Assembly: GCA_003427395.1 (NCBI GenBank)
Contig: BFEA01000712.1
Coordinates: 93,336-151,322, forward strand
Source of the DNA: Chara braunii
Lineage: Eukaryota > Streptophyta > Charophyceae > Charales > Characeae
Direction: 5' to 3'
Length of the DNA stretch: 57,987 nt
A program made the position numbers and the translations under genes. Positions 8,837-20,428 of this stretch are shown in pieces (position 1 is the stretch's first letter; each line of letters opens with the position of its first letter). A model generated the notes under the pieces. The model had not been told where the DNA came from. It searched no databases and saw only the letters and a list, made by a program, of their open reading frames with translations.

Positions 8837-11636
8837 AAATTGAACTTGCTTGCTCAGATGTACCGGCTCGTGCTAGCAGATAGTCGCTGCCTTCGTGCTC
8901 ATCTCCATCGTACAGATACCCATCGTCGTGGTCATCTTCAGTGATGAACTCGGCGCCACCCCTGGTTTATTTTGAAAGTTGCGTTGGGGCTGTGCTCCTC
9001 ACTATAGAGGCCGCCGTGTCCAGGTGATGGTGTTCGATGGGCCCGCAGAAAGGGAGGGCAGGAGCTGGAATACTTACCAGGACGGAGTTAGTAAACAATA
9101 GCAGTAAAGAATGACGATGTATTCCCCTATGTTCTAACAAAAGGAGTTCTTCTCTTGCAAAGTTGCTAAATAGCGAAGCAGGCCAGGTGCAAGTTAACGC
9201 TGGGTACGACAAGTGCAGGGAGAAAGATTGTGGATAAGCGAAGGAGGAAACGAGTTGGATAGGCTAGAAAGATTCACTATATAAGCTTACGCAGGCGGTG
9301 GCCTGGTTTAGTTGACTAATGAAATACAAATCTAAGCTGGTGTTTTGATCTACTACGAACTACGGTCCGAACGCTACCAGGCTTAGATGTAGCAAAAACA
9401 TACACACTGAGTGCTTTTTCATGGTTCTGTAGGTGGTGGCGTGTCTTTCTGTGTTCGAACAGAACATTGGCTCTTGGTTTCAGTACCTGCGGTGAGTGGT
9501 GACTCAAAAGCTATACTCCTTTTAAAGTCCAGTTAAGGACTGCCTTCGCCCTGTTTGTTTTGCGGATAAGTTAGCAGGACCAGATTGCCTCTATTGTTGA
9601 GGCCAGGGTCCTGCTATTCCAGTTGGGGCCCTGCTGTTGCCACAACCTGTTGCTGGCACAGAGTGGTTGAACTTGAACGAGCCGTCGCTGTTCCTAACCC
9701 ATGGCAGTTGTTGTTTTCCACATAATAGCTGAGTTGCGTTGCGTATTGGGGAGATAGGCGGCGATAGTCGCATGAAAGAAGAAGTGAGGGGAGTTGTCTA
9801 AGCCTGTGCTTGGGCTGCTGCTACGAACGACCATCATACCTTGCCAGACGTAACAAGAATAAGGGCACGGGGTGAAGCGCCGCATGAGTTGACGGTGTAA
9901 TTGGTCATGGTGGAGGGTGCTGAGTTGATGCGTATGTAAAACTGTTGAAATTTCAGTCATGAGCTTGAATCCAGCCGCACAGTTCGCTGCGTGTGTCAGC
10001 GTCGTTGTTACGCATCTTAGGGTAGCTGCGATATAGAGACTGAGCGTGGTCGCGCCGTTCGATTACTATGTTTAGCTGCGGGTGCAGCGGACTAAATTTG
10101 CAGACGGAGAGGCACTGAGTGTTGGGTTGCTGATGGGCCACTGTTGGTTGACAGGCGGTATCAGCAGGTCTGTGGGGGCGCGACACGCTGAAGTTGGACG
10201 GTGCTCAGAACTGGCTGCTACGCCGGTGGCTGTGGGACGGCTGTACGCCTGTCTAAAGTGAGGCTTCGTTTGCTGCTGCAACTGTTACAACTAGTCTCGA
10301 TTGTCACTGAGTCAGGCTGCCACAACACACAGGCTGTGTGTTGTTGTGCCTTTGAGGAGCTACTGCGGCGCCACCTTGTTGTGCACCGTTAATGTTCGTA
10401 GGCCAAAGCTACGGCGAAGTCAGATCACGAGCACCGCTGTTTGTATCAGGTCACTGACTTTCGAGGATTAATGTTGTTGTGGCTACCAGCAGGAGGTCGC
10501 TTGTGTTTCATGGATGGGCACGGTCTGCCCGGAAGGTTACTGTGTTGTTGTGACAGTAGGGCAACCGTTGCAGCTAGAGGTGTACTGCCTCACACTGGGT
10601 TTGGATGTGCACTCTGTGACTCTGTGACGGTTGCTGTTTTCTCAGCTATTGGTTAAGTTCAAACTGCCAACTTGCAGTGAGCAATGCGGGCTACCGCAAA
10701 GGAGGAGACTGAGAGGCGCTGGGTTGCGGAGCGAACTTTCGAACGTTGCTGCATCTCTCGGTGGCCTGGTATGGCGGAGTTGCTGCGTTCATCATGCTTG
10801 CTGAGCACCCTTGTTGAGCGCACGTTCTTGTGTTTTTTGCAGTTGACTCGACATAGCTGGTTGCCACCATTGTTGTTGCTGACGGTAGCAGCATTGCAGC
10901 TGATGTGGTTTGCTGGGTATTGAGGTTTTTCAAATAGGACACAAGCAGGTGTTCTAACTAGGTGCAGTCTTCAGGGACTGAGGAACAGCGGTTCTGTCAG
11001 AGGGAGCGGCAGTACGACTTAGCGGAGCGTTTGGGCGTGTGTGGAGGTTGTGCTACGACTTTGGAGGTGTTCAGGGAGTGGTTATTCTGCATTTTGACGG
11101 AAGTCTTGACTGGTTCTACTGCGTCAAGTAACCATCATTGCGGGGCCCTCGAGAGATTCAAGATTCCAAGGCCCTCTCACTGGGAGTTGAGTTGTCCCAC
11201 TCTTGAATCTCGAAAGTAACCTATCTCCTCCCATCCTTCTTACTCTAAGTCTGGTCTGAGGTTACGAGAGGAAGGCGGCAGGCGGGATTGCAACCCGTAG
11301 GTCCGCATCAAGACCTTGTGGGAGGTCCACCCACCGATTGCGGGAGCTCTGTCGGAGCCAGATGGGGTTCTGGAGGCAGGGAACTTCATGTATAATCTCG
11401 TTTGACGTGTGTGACCCCTTCCCCTAGCTATATTGCTCCTTTGGGTATCTAAACATAACTATGAAAGGTTATTACTTTTTCTATTTTTATTACGTCTGTC
11501 GGGATATGCATTGTAGAAAGTTAAATAAACAAATAAATATGAGAGTTCAGCTAATCCCTTTGAGAGAATTCAGACAAAAGGAATGGGGGGGAGGCGGGTG
11601 AAAGATGTTTTGCATGCTTTGACCGGGTCAACCCAA

Positions 11637-12705
11637 GGCTGAGCCTCTCCGGGTGGATGTGGGCTCGGTGCTGTGTTTTATTGATGTCTGTTGGGTTGTG
11701 TGAATGACTTTCATGGCTGGTCCTACCCGGGTAGGATGAATCAGTCGCTGTTTCTTTTGGGGTTTCTGAACAGGAGGACGGGCACCCTAGGGTAGGGAAG
11801 GCTCGGATTCTTTTTGTTTATTTGAATGAGTTGAGGTGTATGTTTCTTCTGAGGGAACAAAGGGCATAAGACTAAGCGTACCCTAGGGTAGGGCGGCTTA
11901 GCCATGAGCCATGAATTAACTGGTCAAACCAGAGTATAAAATTTAATACATATATTACTTGAACTTATACTTCTGACAGACCAGGTTCCCTGGGTAGGGA
12001 AAGTCGGTCAATAAGTTAGGTAACACTAGAGAAGAAAAGAAATACATGAAGAATAAGAAGGAGGTAACTGGGCAGACTGAGCGTACCCTATGGTAGGACG
12101 GTTCAGTTGTATGCTCATCATAACATTAAGGAGCAGAGAGTTAATATAAATTTGTTTCTATTTTCCCTTCTAAACAAAAGGGCGGATCAAAAGTTTCATT
12201 TGTTGAAAATGTCCGATCGACTGCCTAATGAGAGAAAGAAAAACTTAAAGTATGTGCATGTGTTCGTATCATATTAACTGTTGTATGGCTAACTAGGCGT
12301 ACCCTAAGGGTTAGGGCGACCTAGTGATATGCTTGTATCGTTGATGTAACGTAAGCTGGACGTACCCTAAGGGTTAGGGCGGTCCAATGTTTCGTCGTTT
12401 GCACTTATGTTCAGGCAAGTTAGGCCTACCCCTCGATAGGGATGGTCTAATGTTACGCCATATGTAACTTTGTATAGGGCAGGCTGGGTACACCCTAGGG
12501 TTAGGGCAGCCTAGTCCTATGCTTCATGCCGTTAGGTTGGCAGAAACCAGACGTACCCTAGGGTAGGGCGGTCTCGCCATATGCATTATGTATACAATTT
12601 ATGTTATATTGGACATACCCTAAGGGTTAGGGCAGTCCAGTTGTGCGTACCTTATCTGTTATTTAGGCGGATCGGATACACCCTTCTGTTTAGGTGGGTC
12701 TGATC
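11637..12705. repeat. Array of 14 variable-arm hairpin units, core CCCTAAGGGTTAGGG type (LTR copy 3)
   Basis: Hairpins of about 30 bases, spaced about 60 bases apart in the second half. Arms by unit: CTAAGC/GCTTAG (11872-11901), ACTGA/TCAGT (12076-12107), CTAGG/CCTAG (12293-12324), TGGAC/GTCCA (12357-12386), TTAGGCC/GGTCTAA (12420-12450), CTGGG/CCTAG (12484-12514), AGAC/GTCT (12549-12574), TGGAC/GTCCA (12610-12639), GATCGGA/TCTGATC (12670-12705). A perfect CCTACCCGGGTAGG lies at 11722-11735. Spacers often end in TATGC. No coding frame runs through the array. Confidence 0.85.
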
Positions 12706-13982
12706 GTATGCCATAGGCAAGGGGTTCTACTCAGGGAAAAGAACTGAGTGATCTAACGAACTACTTGGGTTAAACTAATGTGGGATTGTGAGAGATGTTT
12801 GTTTATGCATGTTTGTGGACTCTCACTCCGGGGCGTCTTTTTCGATAGGTTAGTTGCTTAGACGCTCGCCAAGTGTTGGAGCCATAGGTAGATGAGATGG
12901 ATGATAGGAGGGAGAACTGTGGATAACGATATGACTGACCCTGCTAGGAGTTAGGATCAGTGCTAGCTCGCAATCTAATCTATAGGTCGTGCGGGCCGTC
13001 ATTGATTCTGAATTATCAAACAGGTGACAGAAGTTAGTCCCAAGTACAACTTGCTTTGTCTTTTCGTCTTTCAGCTTTGTATAAATCTTGACAACCTCCT
13101 ATTCCTACGGGAAGCGCTGCCGAAATTTCTACAAATATGAAAGAGTTAGTTATTTTTAAACTCGTAGAAATTTTTGAAAGATACTTTTTCTCCGGGAAGC
13201 GCTGCCGAAATTTCCTAGAATTTGAGGAGTTATAATATTTTTCAGCTATGAGCTACTTAGCAGATCTATTCTAAATAATGGAGATACTCAGTAACCTGGT
13301 ACTAGTAAGGAGAACAGACAGTGAGAGTAGTAGAGGTGTTAGGTTACGACTTGGGGCGTATTCTCCTTTGATATGAACATAGTAAAGGTTTTTTTTGCCT
13401 GTATTGTGATGCAGGTTCCCGTATTTCTCTAAAAGGCTTGATCTGATCAATCTGACCCTTTAGAAAGAACCACTCTTCTGTTATCACTGATGGCTCAACT
13501 TTCTTGTTCCTTCTGCTTCTCAACCTAAGGTCTTGGCCCTTGCTGGGTTTTATATTTTCTTGGGTTTTCACCCAGATTCCTTACAAATGATCATTTCTTA
13601 AAGACTGACTACATTTGTTGAGGATTGGTGGGGAAATGGTTAGGCTTGTGTGCATAAGGCAGGGTGTGAGCTGCAGAAGGCTGAAAAGTTGACCCCTTTA
13701 GTGTGTGTGATGTTGTTTGAATGTTGTACGTATGATTGCAGGTATGTATGGCAGAATCTCGATTAAGTATTTGGTGAATGATTATGTTTTTGATTCAAAT
13801 GGGCAAACCACACAACTTTCGTGAGAGTGAACTACCCCACAACCTTTTTTTTTTTGTTCCAGTGAGATTGTTTTTTTTCCTATCCTGATAATGTGGTAGT
13901 CAGAGCAAGCGTACGCTCGGGTAACCCACATAGGGCTATGCGACCACACGCCTACGTTTTCTTTACTCAATGATTCGACTTG
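12706..13982 (+). other. Non-coding LTR segment between hairpin array and tail
   Basis: It matches 39660-40918 in LTR copy 5. Two copies of a short block ending GGGAAGCGCTGCCGAAATTT occur at about 13107-13130 and 13193-13216, and again near 40057 and 40141. No credible gene is seen. Confidence 0.5.
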
Positions 13983-14569
13983 GTCGGACGTTAGTCACAA
14001 GCCCGGAATTCGAGACCCTTGTCCGGGTCGCCTTAGGTCCTAGGATCAGCGCAGAAGGGGTTACCTCTCGCGCGGAGGCTGAGTTGCCTGCTCACACGAC
14101 GCTATTCCGGGGAGTCATAAGCGCTGCGAGGCTGAGGGGCTGTCCCCCAGCAACTCGGTCCGGCGGGGTGTTCATGTTTCTCATGCCAACGACAAAGGTT
14201 CATATTTTTTTCCATTGTTTTAATTTATTTTGGTGGAACGATAGAGTTCTAGTCAGAAGGGTTAGCATGTCGCTGGTGATGCGCCAGACAACTCACCACC
14301 ACTCCGAATCCCTTCCTGCCCTAGGGACCATCTTACCTCGCACCCTTTGGGGCACCCCAGGGTGCAAAAGACGGTGAGGCCCTCAGGTCGGTTATGCGCT
14401 CACTAAAGGTTTACCTCCCTTAGCGCGTACTTCAGCCGACGCCTGAGCGTCGAGAGCGACCCCATGGCTCAGATGAGGCCACTCGGGTATGAGCACCACA
14501 TAATGCACCGTCATCACGACTACTTACGTAGGACTGCATTGCTAGTCGGTATGCGTAGGTCTTGCGTCT

Positions 14570-14590
14570 GCGCGGTTTTATACTAAACCA
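14570..14590 (+). promoter_or_regulatory. Conserved TATA-like site in the LTR tail
   Basis: TTTTATACTAAACC here, CTTTATACTAAACC at about 28684 and TTTTATACTAAGTCC at about 41247 lie at the same place in three otherwise diverged LTR tails. Conservation and position upstream of the U5-like part suggest the Pol II core promoter of the LTR. This is an inference from position and sequence only. Confidence 0.35.
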
Positions 14591-14698
14591 CGCGCGCAAC
14601 ACTTACCGATTTCCGCACCTGAAAGTTTTGGGCCAAGCGGAAAGGACAAAATCGCGTTATGGCCAGTAGACCCGAGTTTCGACAGCGCAGAACGACGC

Positions 14699-15097
14699 GT
14701 GGGCGAGGTATCAGTCCTAATCGGCCTATGGGGATCCGCGTACGGGCCTCCAACGTCTCGACAAGTAAACCACCCAAGCCCGCAGCCAAGCCAACCTCAA
14801 CAGTCGGCACTACAAGGATCGCAAGGAAACCAAGGCGGCGGACGTGGACAAAATCAAGGATGGGGCCGATGGCGAGGAAATGGCGGCCGCAGAGGAAATG
14901 GAAGGGGAAATGGTAGTGGTAACTCCACAAGAGAAGGGAATGGGGACTGGAATACATCAGGAAGTCAGGGTAGTCAAGAAGGTGGACGAGACTTTGGTAG
15001 AGGAAGGATAGATTGGAGGAATGTCATTTGCTCGCATTGTGGGCAGAAAGGTCACACCATCAAATTCTGCCATGTCCACAAGAACAACGAAGATTAA
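14699..15097 (+). pseudogene. gag: gag C-terminal fragment with CCHC zinc knuckle
   Basis: The frame is rich in Gly, Asn, Gln and Arg and ends with a canonical nucleocapsid zinc knuckle, CSHCGQKGHTIKFC (C-x2-C-x4-H-x4-C, 15029-15070), which binds the element's RNA. The capsid part normally upstream is missing: the frame runs directly out of LTR sequence at 14763, so the first codons are not original gag. A stop at 15097 and a change of frame separate it from the next ORF (15128), as is common in gag-pol. Non-functional fragment. Confidence 0.8.
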
Positions 15098-15127
15098 GGA
15101 TTAATCAGTACCAATTATGATGACGAC

Positions 15128-16882
15128 ATGTATAGTAAATTTGGGTACTACATTGACCCAAAGACCCCTGGTGGAACAAGGAAGGAAGCCCTACCACGAG
15201 CTGAGGCCGGTATGCCACCCGCTCCTCCGGCTATGTTCCGGATTTGGCAAGAGAAGGAGGTCCGCTGTGACATAAGGGTGCAACAAGTAGGAGAGAGTGA
15301 GGAAGTGAAGCAAGGACGGAACGCCGGCACCATCAAAGAAGAGTCAATCATAGCGGAATCTGATGATGAGATAGAAGAGGATTGTTGGAATGAGCCACGA
15401 AAAGCGAAAATAGGGGAAGATTTTTGGAGGGAGGCCCGACAAACGATGGAAAGGATGGAGGATTTAGTGGCTAAAGTCGGGAGGTACCAGCAAAAACTAG
15501 TCGATATGTGTGACAAGGTTAAGGAGTGGAGAGGTAAGGAACCACTGGTGTATTTCTACGACCTAGGTCCAAGGTCGCAAGGAGGGTCTGGGAACCTACC
15601 AGGCGTTACGACTTCAGGGTCAACGCCTCGGTCTGGAATGACTTATAGGGCACCCTCCAGGTCGGGGCGAGTACCACAAGCTGTCAGGACAAGGGCCAAG
15701 AGGCCGGTGAGCCCCGACGAGCCGACAAAGGATATTCCTCAGCCTAATGGGGCGAAAGAGATTGTGAATGTCCCAGAGGGAGAAGATGAAGAGAACGACA
15801 GGTTAAGGAGAGAAGTGGACGAGAAGGCCGAGCAACGGGCCAAGAAGAGAGGCGCAAAAATTGATACGGAGAAGGCCTCAGAAGGGAAGAAGAAGAAGTA
15901 CGCTGTCAGAGTGGAGGAAGGGTTTGATGTAGAGGAGACAATGGACAGGATCCTTGAGGGTCATAATCACCTTATGAACCTAAAGGACGTCCTGGCTTCA
16001 GCGCCAAGGCTAAGGGATGAGCTAAAAGCGCGATTATCTAGAAAGATGGTGGTCAGTGTACGATTAGGGACCATAATACCTAAAGAGGCGGAATGGGCTG
16101 AGACCGGTACGAAGATGGATTGGAAGTCTGTCGCATGTGGGTGCCTTGATGTAGTGATAAAGGGAAAGCCTTGCACGACCATGGTGGATAGTGCCGCAAA
16201 AATGAACCTCATAAAGGAGGAGCATGCTTTGCGTTTCGAGATGGAAATAGATCGCTCCGACAACGGGGTCTTAATGGGGACCAACAGTCAATCAGTATTC
16301 ATAGGAACCGCATCAGCGGTGATTCTGAAAATTGAGAAAGTAAAAGTAAGGAGTTGTTTTTTCGTAATGCCTGTTCTTGATCACCCCATTCTACTGGGTA
16401 GATCGTTCCTGAGTCGAACAGAGACTGTCATACTTAACAAGCATGACAAGACTATGTTCCTTGTCTTGTGCGATCCAGTATGTGGCAATTATGAGGTTGT
16501 CACTTGCAAAAATACGGGGCCTAGGAGTATAAGGAACCGACCTAACCCTGATTCTTTCATTATTGAAGAATCAGAAGAGGAGAGGTTGAGACTGGAGGAC
16601 AGTAAGTTTGAAGAGGAAAGAGGGTCAGATGCACTGACCCTTAGCCTAGGAAGTATATGTAATGCTATAAACATAGTGTCAACCTATGGGATGGCTGACC
16701 CAGAGGCTGTGGAAGCCTTGAGAGAAAAGGTGGTGGAACAGATGGGAGAAGAAGAGATGAAATTAGTATATCGAACGCCGGGAAGGATAGGTGGAGCAAT
16801 TGGAGCCCAACCCCAAAGTGCAACTCGACCTTTTTTAGGGGTGGGCTCAAGCAGGGGTCACAAAGGCGGTACAAAAGGGTAG
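15128..16882 (+). pseudogene. pol: gag-pol linker and aspartic protease
   Basis: 584 codons. The first 300 are charged, with KKKK and acidic clusters. A helical stretch ending RDELKARLSRKMV resembles SARDELLSITKKV in the minus-strand element (30540-30905). The retropepsin follows at about residues 340-435: TMVDSAAKMNLI has the catalytic Asp (16187-16189), but the expected D-S/T-G is D-S-A. ILLGRSF (16388-16408) is the conserved C-terminal ILG-type motif. Loss of the Gly next to the catalytic Asp suggests an inactive protease. The frame then shifts before reverse transcriptase. Confidence 0.8.
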
Positions 16883-16953
16883 ATTAGAAGTGTCGTCATG
16901 TTCCCGTACTCGTTGCTGAGGAGCAAGAAGTTTACTACGAACGGGAACAAGAG

Positions 16954-17894
16954 TTGATAAGACAGATGCGAGAAGACGCAGGAAATGGGCCGTGTCGTAT
17001 CAATCATGAGACAGAGAAAGTGTTGATTGTAGGGGAGTCTGGCTTCCTTACAGCACAGGAGGAGAAGCTTATGGTGGAAACCATAAGAGGAAAGCATGCT
17101 GCATATGCCTTCAGTGATGATGAGAGAGGTCATCTGGACGTGGACATAATCCCGATGATTAGGATACACACAGTGTCTTACGAGCCGTCGAACTTGCGAG
17201 GTGCGCGATATCCTAATCCAACTGATGAAGAGAAGGTAGTTAAGTACCTCGATGAGAAAATCCGCACACATGTGGCAGACTTCTCAAGTGGACCGTATGC
17301 ATCCCCTTGGTTTTGCTTCGTCAAACCCAATGGGACTTTGAGGTGGGTACAGGATTTGCAGCGCTTAAACGCTATAACAGTGAGAGATGCAGATGGTCTC
17401 CCCAACGCTGATGCGCTTTCAGAGGACTGCGAGGGGAGAACCATAATATCTCTCATAGACTAATATTCGGGTTACGATCAATTTTTTGTGTACCCATCTG
17501 ACAGACCGATGACAGCCATGCATACCCCTCGACGGTTGATTCACATGAACGTCGCACCGCAAGGGTGGACGAATGCGGTCGCAATGGTCCAGAGACACAT
17601 GGTGAGGGCAATGCAACCAATAAGCCCTCACATCACGCAACCATATATTGATGATCTGGCCGTGAAAGGGTCTAAGGAGAAGATGATCGAGAGGTGATGC
17701 CACGAGTTAAACGTTTTGTCTGGGATCATGTGCAAGACCTGTACAAGGTCATGGACCTCTTAAAAAAACACAACCTCATTGTCAGTGGACCGAAGTCGAG
17801 GCATTGCATGCGCGGGGCCACTATCTTAGGGTTTGTGTGTGACGAGAGGGGTCGTCGGCCAGATACTAAGAAGACCAATAAGATTCTCGAATGA
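16954..17894 (+). pseudogene. pol: Reverse transcriptase, broken
   Basis: The first part (16954-17463) has the Ty3 fingers/palm signature SPWFCFVKPNGTLRWVQDLQ-RLN. A TAA at 17461-17463 interrupts just before YSGYDQ. The frame reopens with TPRRLIHMNVAPQGW and the polymerase motif YIDD (17644-17655), which supplies the two catalytic Asp. A frameshift near 17690 moves the thumb region to another frame (17694-17894, with ILGFVCDERG). A TGA at 17892 sits where this family has Trp (E-W-P). It would copy RNA into cDNA in an intact element, but not here. Confidence 0.9.
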
Positions 17895-18830
17895 CCAACG
17901 TCATTCGAGACTATCACAGAGGTAAGGAGCTTTCTAGGAACTTGTGGATTTTGGAGGGTCTTCATAAAGGGGTTTGCGGCAAAAACTGAGCAGTTGTGAA
18001 AGCTTGTACGTCAGGGCCAAGATTGGGAGTGGGGAGATAACCAGGAGTCAGTAATAGAAGGTCTGAAGAAAGAATTTGAGGAAGGAGGTCTAGTATTAGG
18101 GGTACCAGATCATGCGGAAGTGATAACCAGACCATTCATTGTAGAAACGGACGCAGTACCGACTGCTTTGGGAGGTGTGTTGATCCAACAAGACCTCAAT
18201 GGGGAAGAACGACCACTAAGGTTTGAGAGTCGAACGCTTAATACAACTGAGAGAAACTACTCACAGTTTAAACGCGAGACCTTGACAGTTCTTCATTGCT
18301 TAAGGATTTTTAGAAACTACCTCTTTGGCAGCAAGTTTGTATTGAGGGTGATTCCAACTGCTCTAGCTGGTTCTCTCAAGAACTTCGCTCCGTCAGATCC
18401 GACTATCGCCAGGTGGCTAACGTACATCTGGATGTTCGACTTCGTATTTGAGCGAATTCCGGGGAATAAGAATAGAGCAGACGGGTTGAGTCCGGTCGAC
18501 TGGGACAACAATAATCAAGGAGTGATCGAGGATACTGCACCAGTTGACGGGTTTCTAGAAAGTGAGGAGGATGTGAGACTTCATATCAACTCTTGGTCAC
18601 TAGCCATGGGTAACTATATTACTCCTAGGCGACCTGTGTGGCTTGCGCCTCCACAACATGTACGACGACCAGACCTAGTCCTTAAGCCCTATATCAAAGA
18701 GGACTCTTGGGAAACGTCAGGTGTAGATTGGATAATGGGTCTGGCTTTAGCGGACAAGTACCAATTACATAAGGACCTGCTCACGATTGAGAATGGGGCG
18801 TTGCAGGTAGAAAGAACGAGAGAGCGATAG
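17895..18830 (+). pseudogene. pol: RT connection and RNase H domain, broken
   Basis: The frame continues through EVRSFLGTCGFWRVFIKGFA (RT thumb/connection) and is broken by a TGA near 17997. It is then open from 18120: FIVETDAVPTALGGVL (first catalytic Asp), FKRETLTVLHCL (Glu), and GNKNRADGLS (last Asp). The third acidic site reads RVIPTAL where relatives have an Asp (R-x-D-P/H-x-A-L), so the active site is incomplete. The tail after 18480 leads to integrase. A stop at 18828 and a change of frame separate them. Confidence 0.85.
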
Positions 18831-18964
18831 GTGGGATATATTTGTTGGCTAATGTGCTGCTTCAGGAGGAGGTAGCCAGAAACACGGTACAAAGTCAGGA
18901 AGAGGATGATAATGTGATCCATGAAAGAGAAGATGATGATTTTTAGGAAGGGGAGATTAAGGAA

Positions 18965-20219
18965 GTGTTTCAGGCAGAGGAATATGAGGGATTATACCTT
19001 GAACTCGGAATGTTTCTTTCATGTGAAATGATGGAAAGGGACGCTTGCGAGAGAGTTATGAAAACGAGGCCAAACTTTCTAGTAAGGGATGACCATCTAT
19101 TCATGAGAAACAAAGGAAAGACTGCCAGGAGAGTAGTTTGCGGCGTCACTTGCCAGATTGACGTTATGGCGGCGCTACACGATGGTATGGCGGGTGGTCA
19201 CAAAAGTACAAACGTGACATATCTCAAGATACACGAACTGTACTATTGGGATGACAGGGGTAAGATGATTGATAACTATTGTAAATCTTGTGTACCATGC
19301 CAGGAGCGATCCTCTCTTAGGCCAAGGGAGCCGCTTCACCCGAGGTATGTTCGTGAGGTTGGAGCAGTCGTGCACCTAGATCTGTTGGCGATGCGACTGG
19401 GAATAGGGAGCTGTAACTTTATCTTTGATGCGCGGGACAACCTCTTTGGGTTTGTAGATGGCAGGACCATTAACAGAAAGACTAGTGAGACGTTGGCCAA
19501 ATGCATCGAAGAGTATTATCTCCGCTACCACTTTGTCTCGAGATTTGTGATGGATAGAGGGTCTGAATTCACATGTGCAATAGTGAAGACACTGTTAAAG
19601 AGGTATGGGGTAATTGCCGAGTACACTACTGCAGCGCACCCCCAAGCTAATGCACATGTGGAAAGATGGCATAGCACCATCAAAAATCTTCTCGCCAAAT
19701 GGACGGATGGCAGATCCAACCAGTGGCCGAACTTTCTAAGGGTCGCTTTCTTCGTAGATAATATCACCGTCAGGAGGAGCACCGGCTACGCATCGGCCAT
19801 ATGGCAGGCATGCGACGTTCCCTATCGAAAGCTTCCTAAAGACTTAGTGGCGGCAAGACCTCGAGACTAGTCTGAGATTTGAGGAGCTGCTTGATTCAAG
19901 GGCACGTCGGATTGGCGCTGTAGAAGACAGAATCGAGGAAGCGGCGAGTAGGGTGGCTGACAATCGTACCAAGGACAAGTTCAGGTGGGATAAGATGGTG
20001 AGAGTAAGGAAATAACCTTTTAAGTTGGGAGACATTGTGCTGCTATACGACTCATCCATTTAAAGGTGGTTGGGACCATACAAGGTCACCAAGAGTGGTG
20101 AGCATTCAGCCTACCAGATTGAGAAGCTCAATGGGACGGCATGGAAAGACTAGGTGTCAGGCTCAAGGTTAAAAAAGTTTGTCGCTCGGGACGAGGTGAG
20201 CGTGAATCTCACCAGTTAG
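18965..20219 (+). pseudogene. pol: Integrase with GPY/F-type C-terminus, broken
   Basis: The open part (18965-19870) has the HHCC zinc region (HDGMAGGH then CKSCVPC). The D-D-E core follows: VHLDLLAM, FVMDRGSEF and ANAHVERWH supply Asp, Asp and Glu. A frameshift near 19850 moves the rest to another frame: RFEELLDSRARRIGAVEDR, KFRWDKM, PFKLGDIVLLYDSS, then RWLGPYK, a GPY/F module, ending with SGSRLKKFVARDE. Three in-frame stops break this tail (near 20012, 20061 and 20151). Integrase would insert the cDNA. The order PR-RT-RH-INT marks Ty3/gypsy. Confidence 0.9.
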
Positions 20220-20428
20220 AGCCACCCTTTGAGTGCTTTATATAGGAATATTAGTGTAAGGAGAATGTATAGGATATTGTTCTCAGTAGAATAATGTGAT
20301 AGGTTATGGTTTTTTTTGGATAGACTTGTATGTATGTATGCATATATATGTAGGCAAATAGCTGGGGATAGTTATGGTAGGGTTATGTCTGTCTCCTGTG
20401 GTATCTTGTCAAAAACTGCTTACCCTCT

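Larger units (their letters stand above)
1950..14763 (+). mobile_element. 5' LTR of the plus-strand Ty3/gypsy-like element, split by a nested solo LTR
   Basis: The head (1950-2352) matches 23985-24388 and the body (7029-14763) matches the LTR that starts at 23985, so together they form one LTR of about 8.1 kb interrupted at 2353-7028. It starts TGTCGGCCCGAATACC and its last bases are CTCGACA. In order it holds the head, two tRNA-like modules, a U6-like sequence, TG and GA microsatellites, a GCTG-rich non-coding stretch (about 9900-10930), a hairpin array, and a tail with a TATA-like site. I see no genes in it. The U5 end and primer site expected after it are missing, so sequence has been lost at the junction with gag at 14763. 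Confidence 0.65.

Noticed and set aside
11637-12705. CRISPR array or telomere repeats (TTAGGG/CCCTAA present)
   Set aside because: Arms vary and spacers are related and of regular sequence, no cas genes occur, and the setting is eukaryotic. TTAGGG occurs once per 60-bp unit as part of a hairpin, not in tandem.
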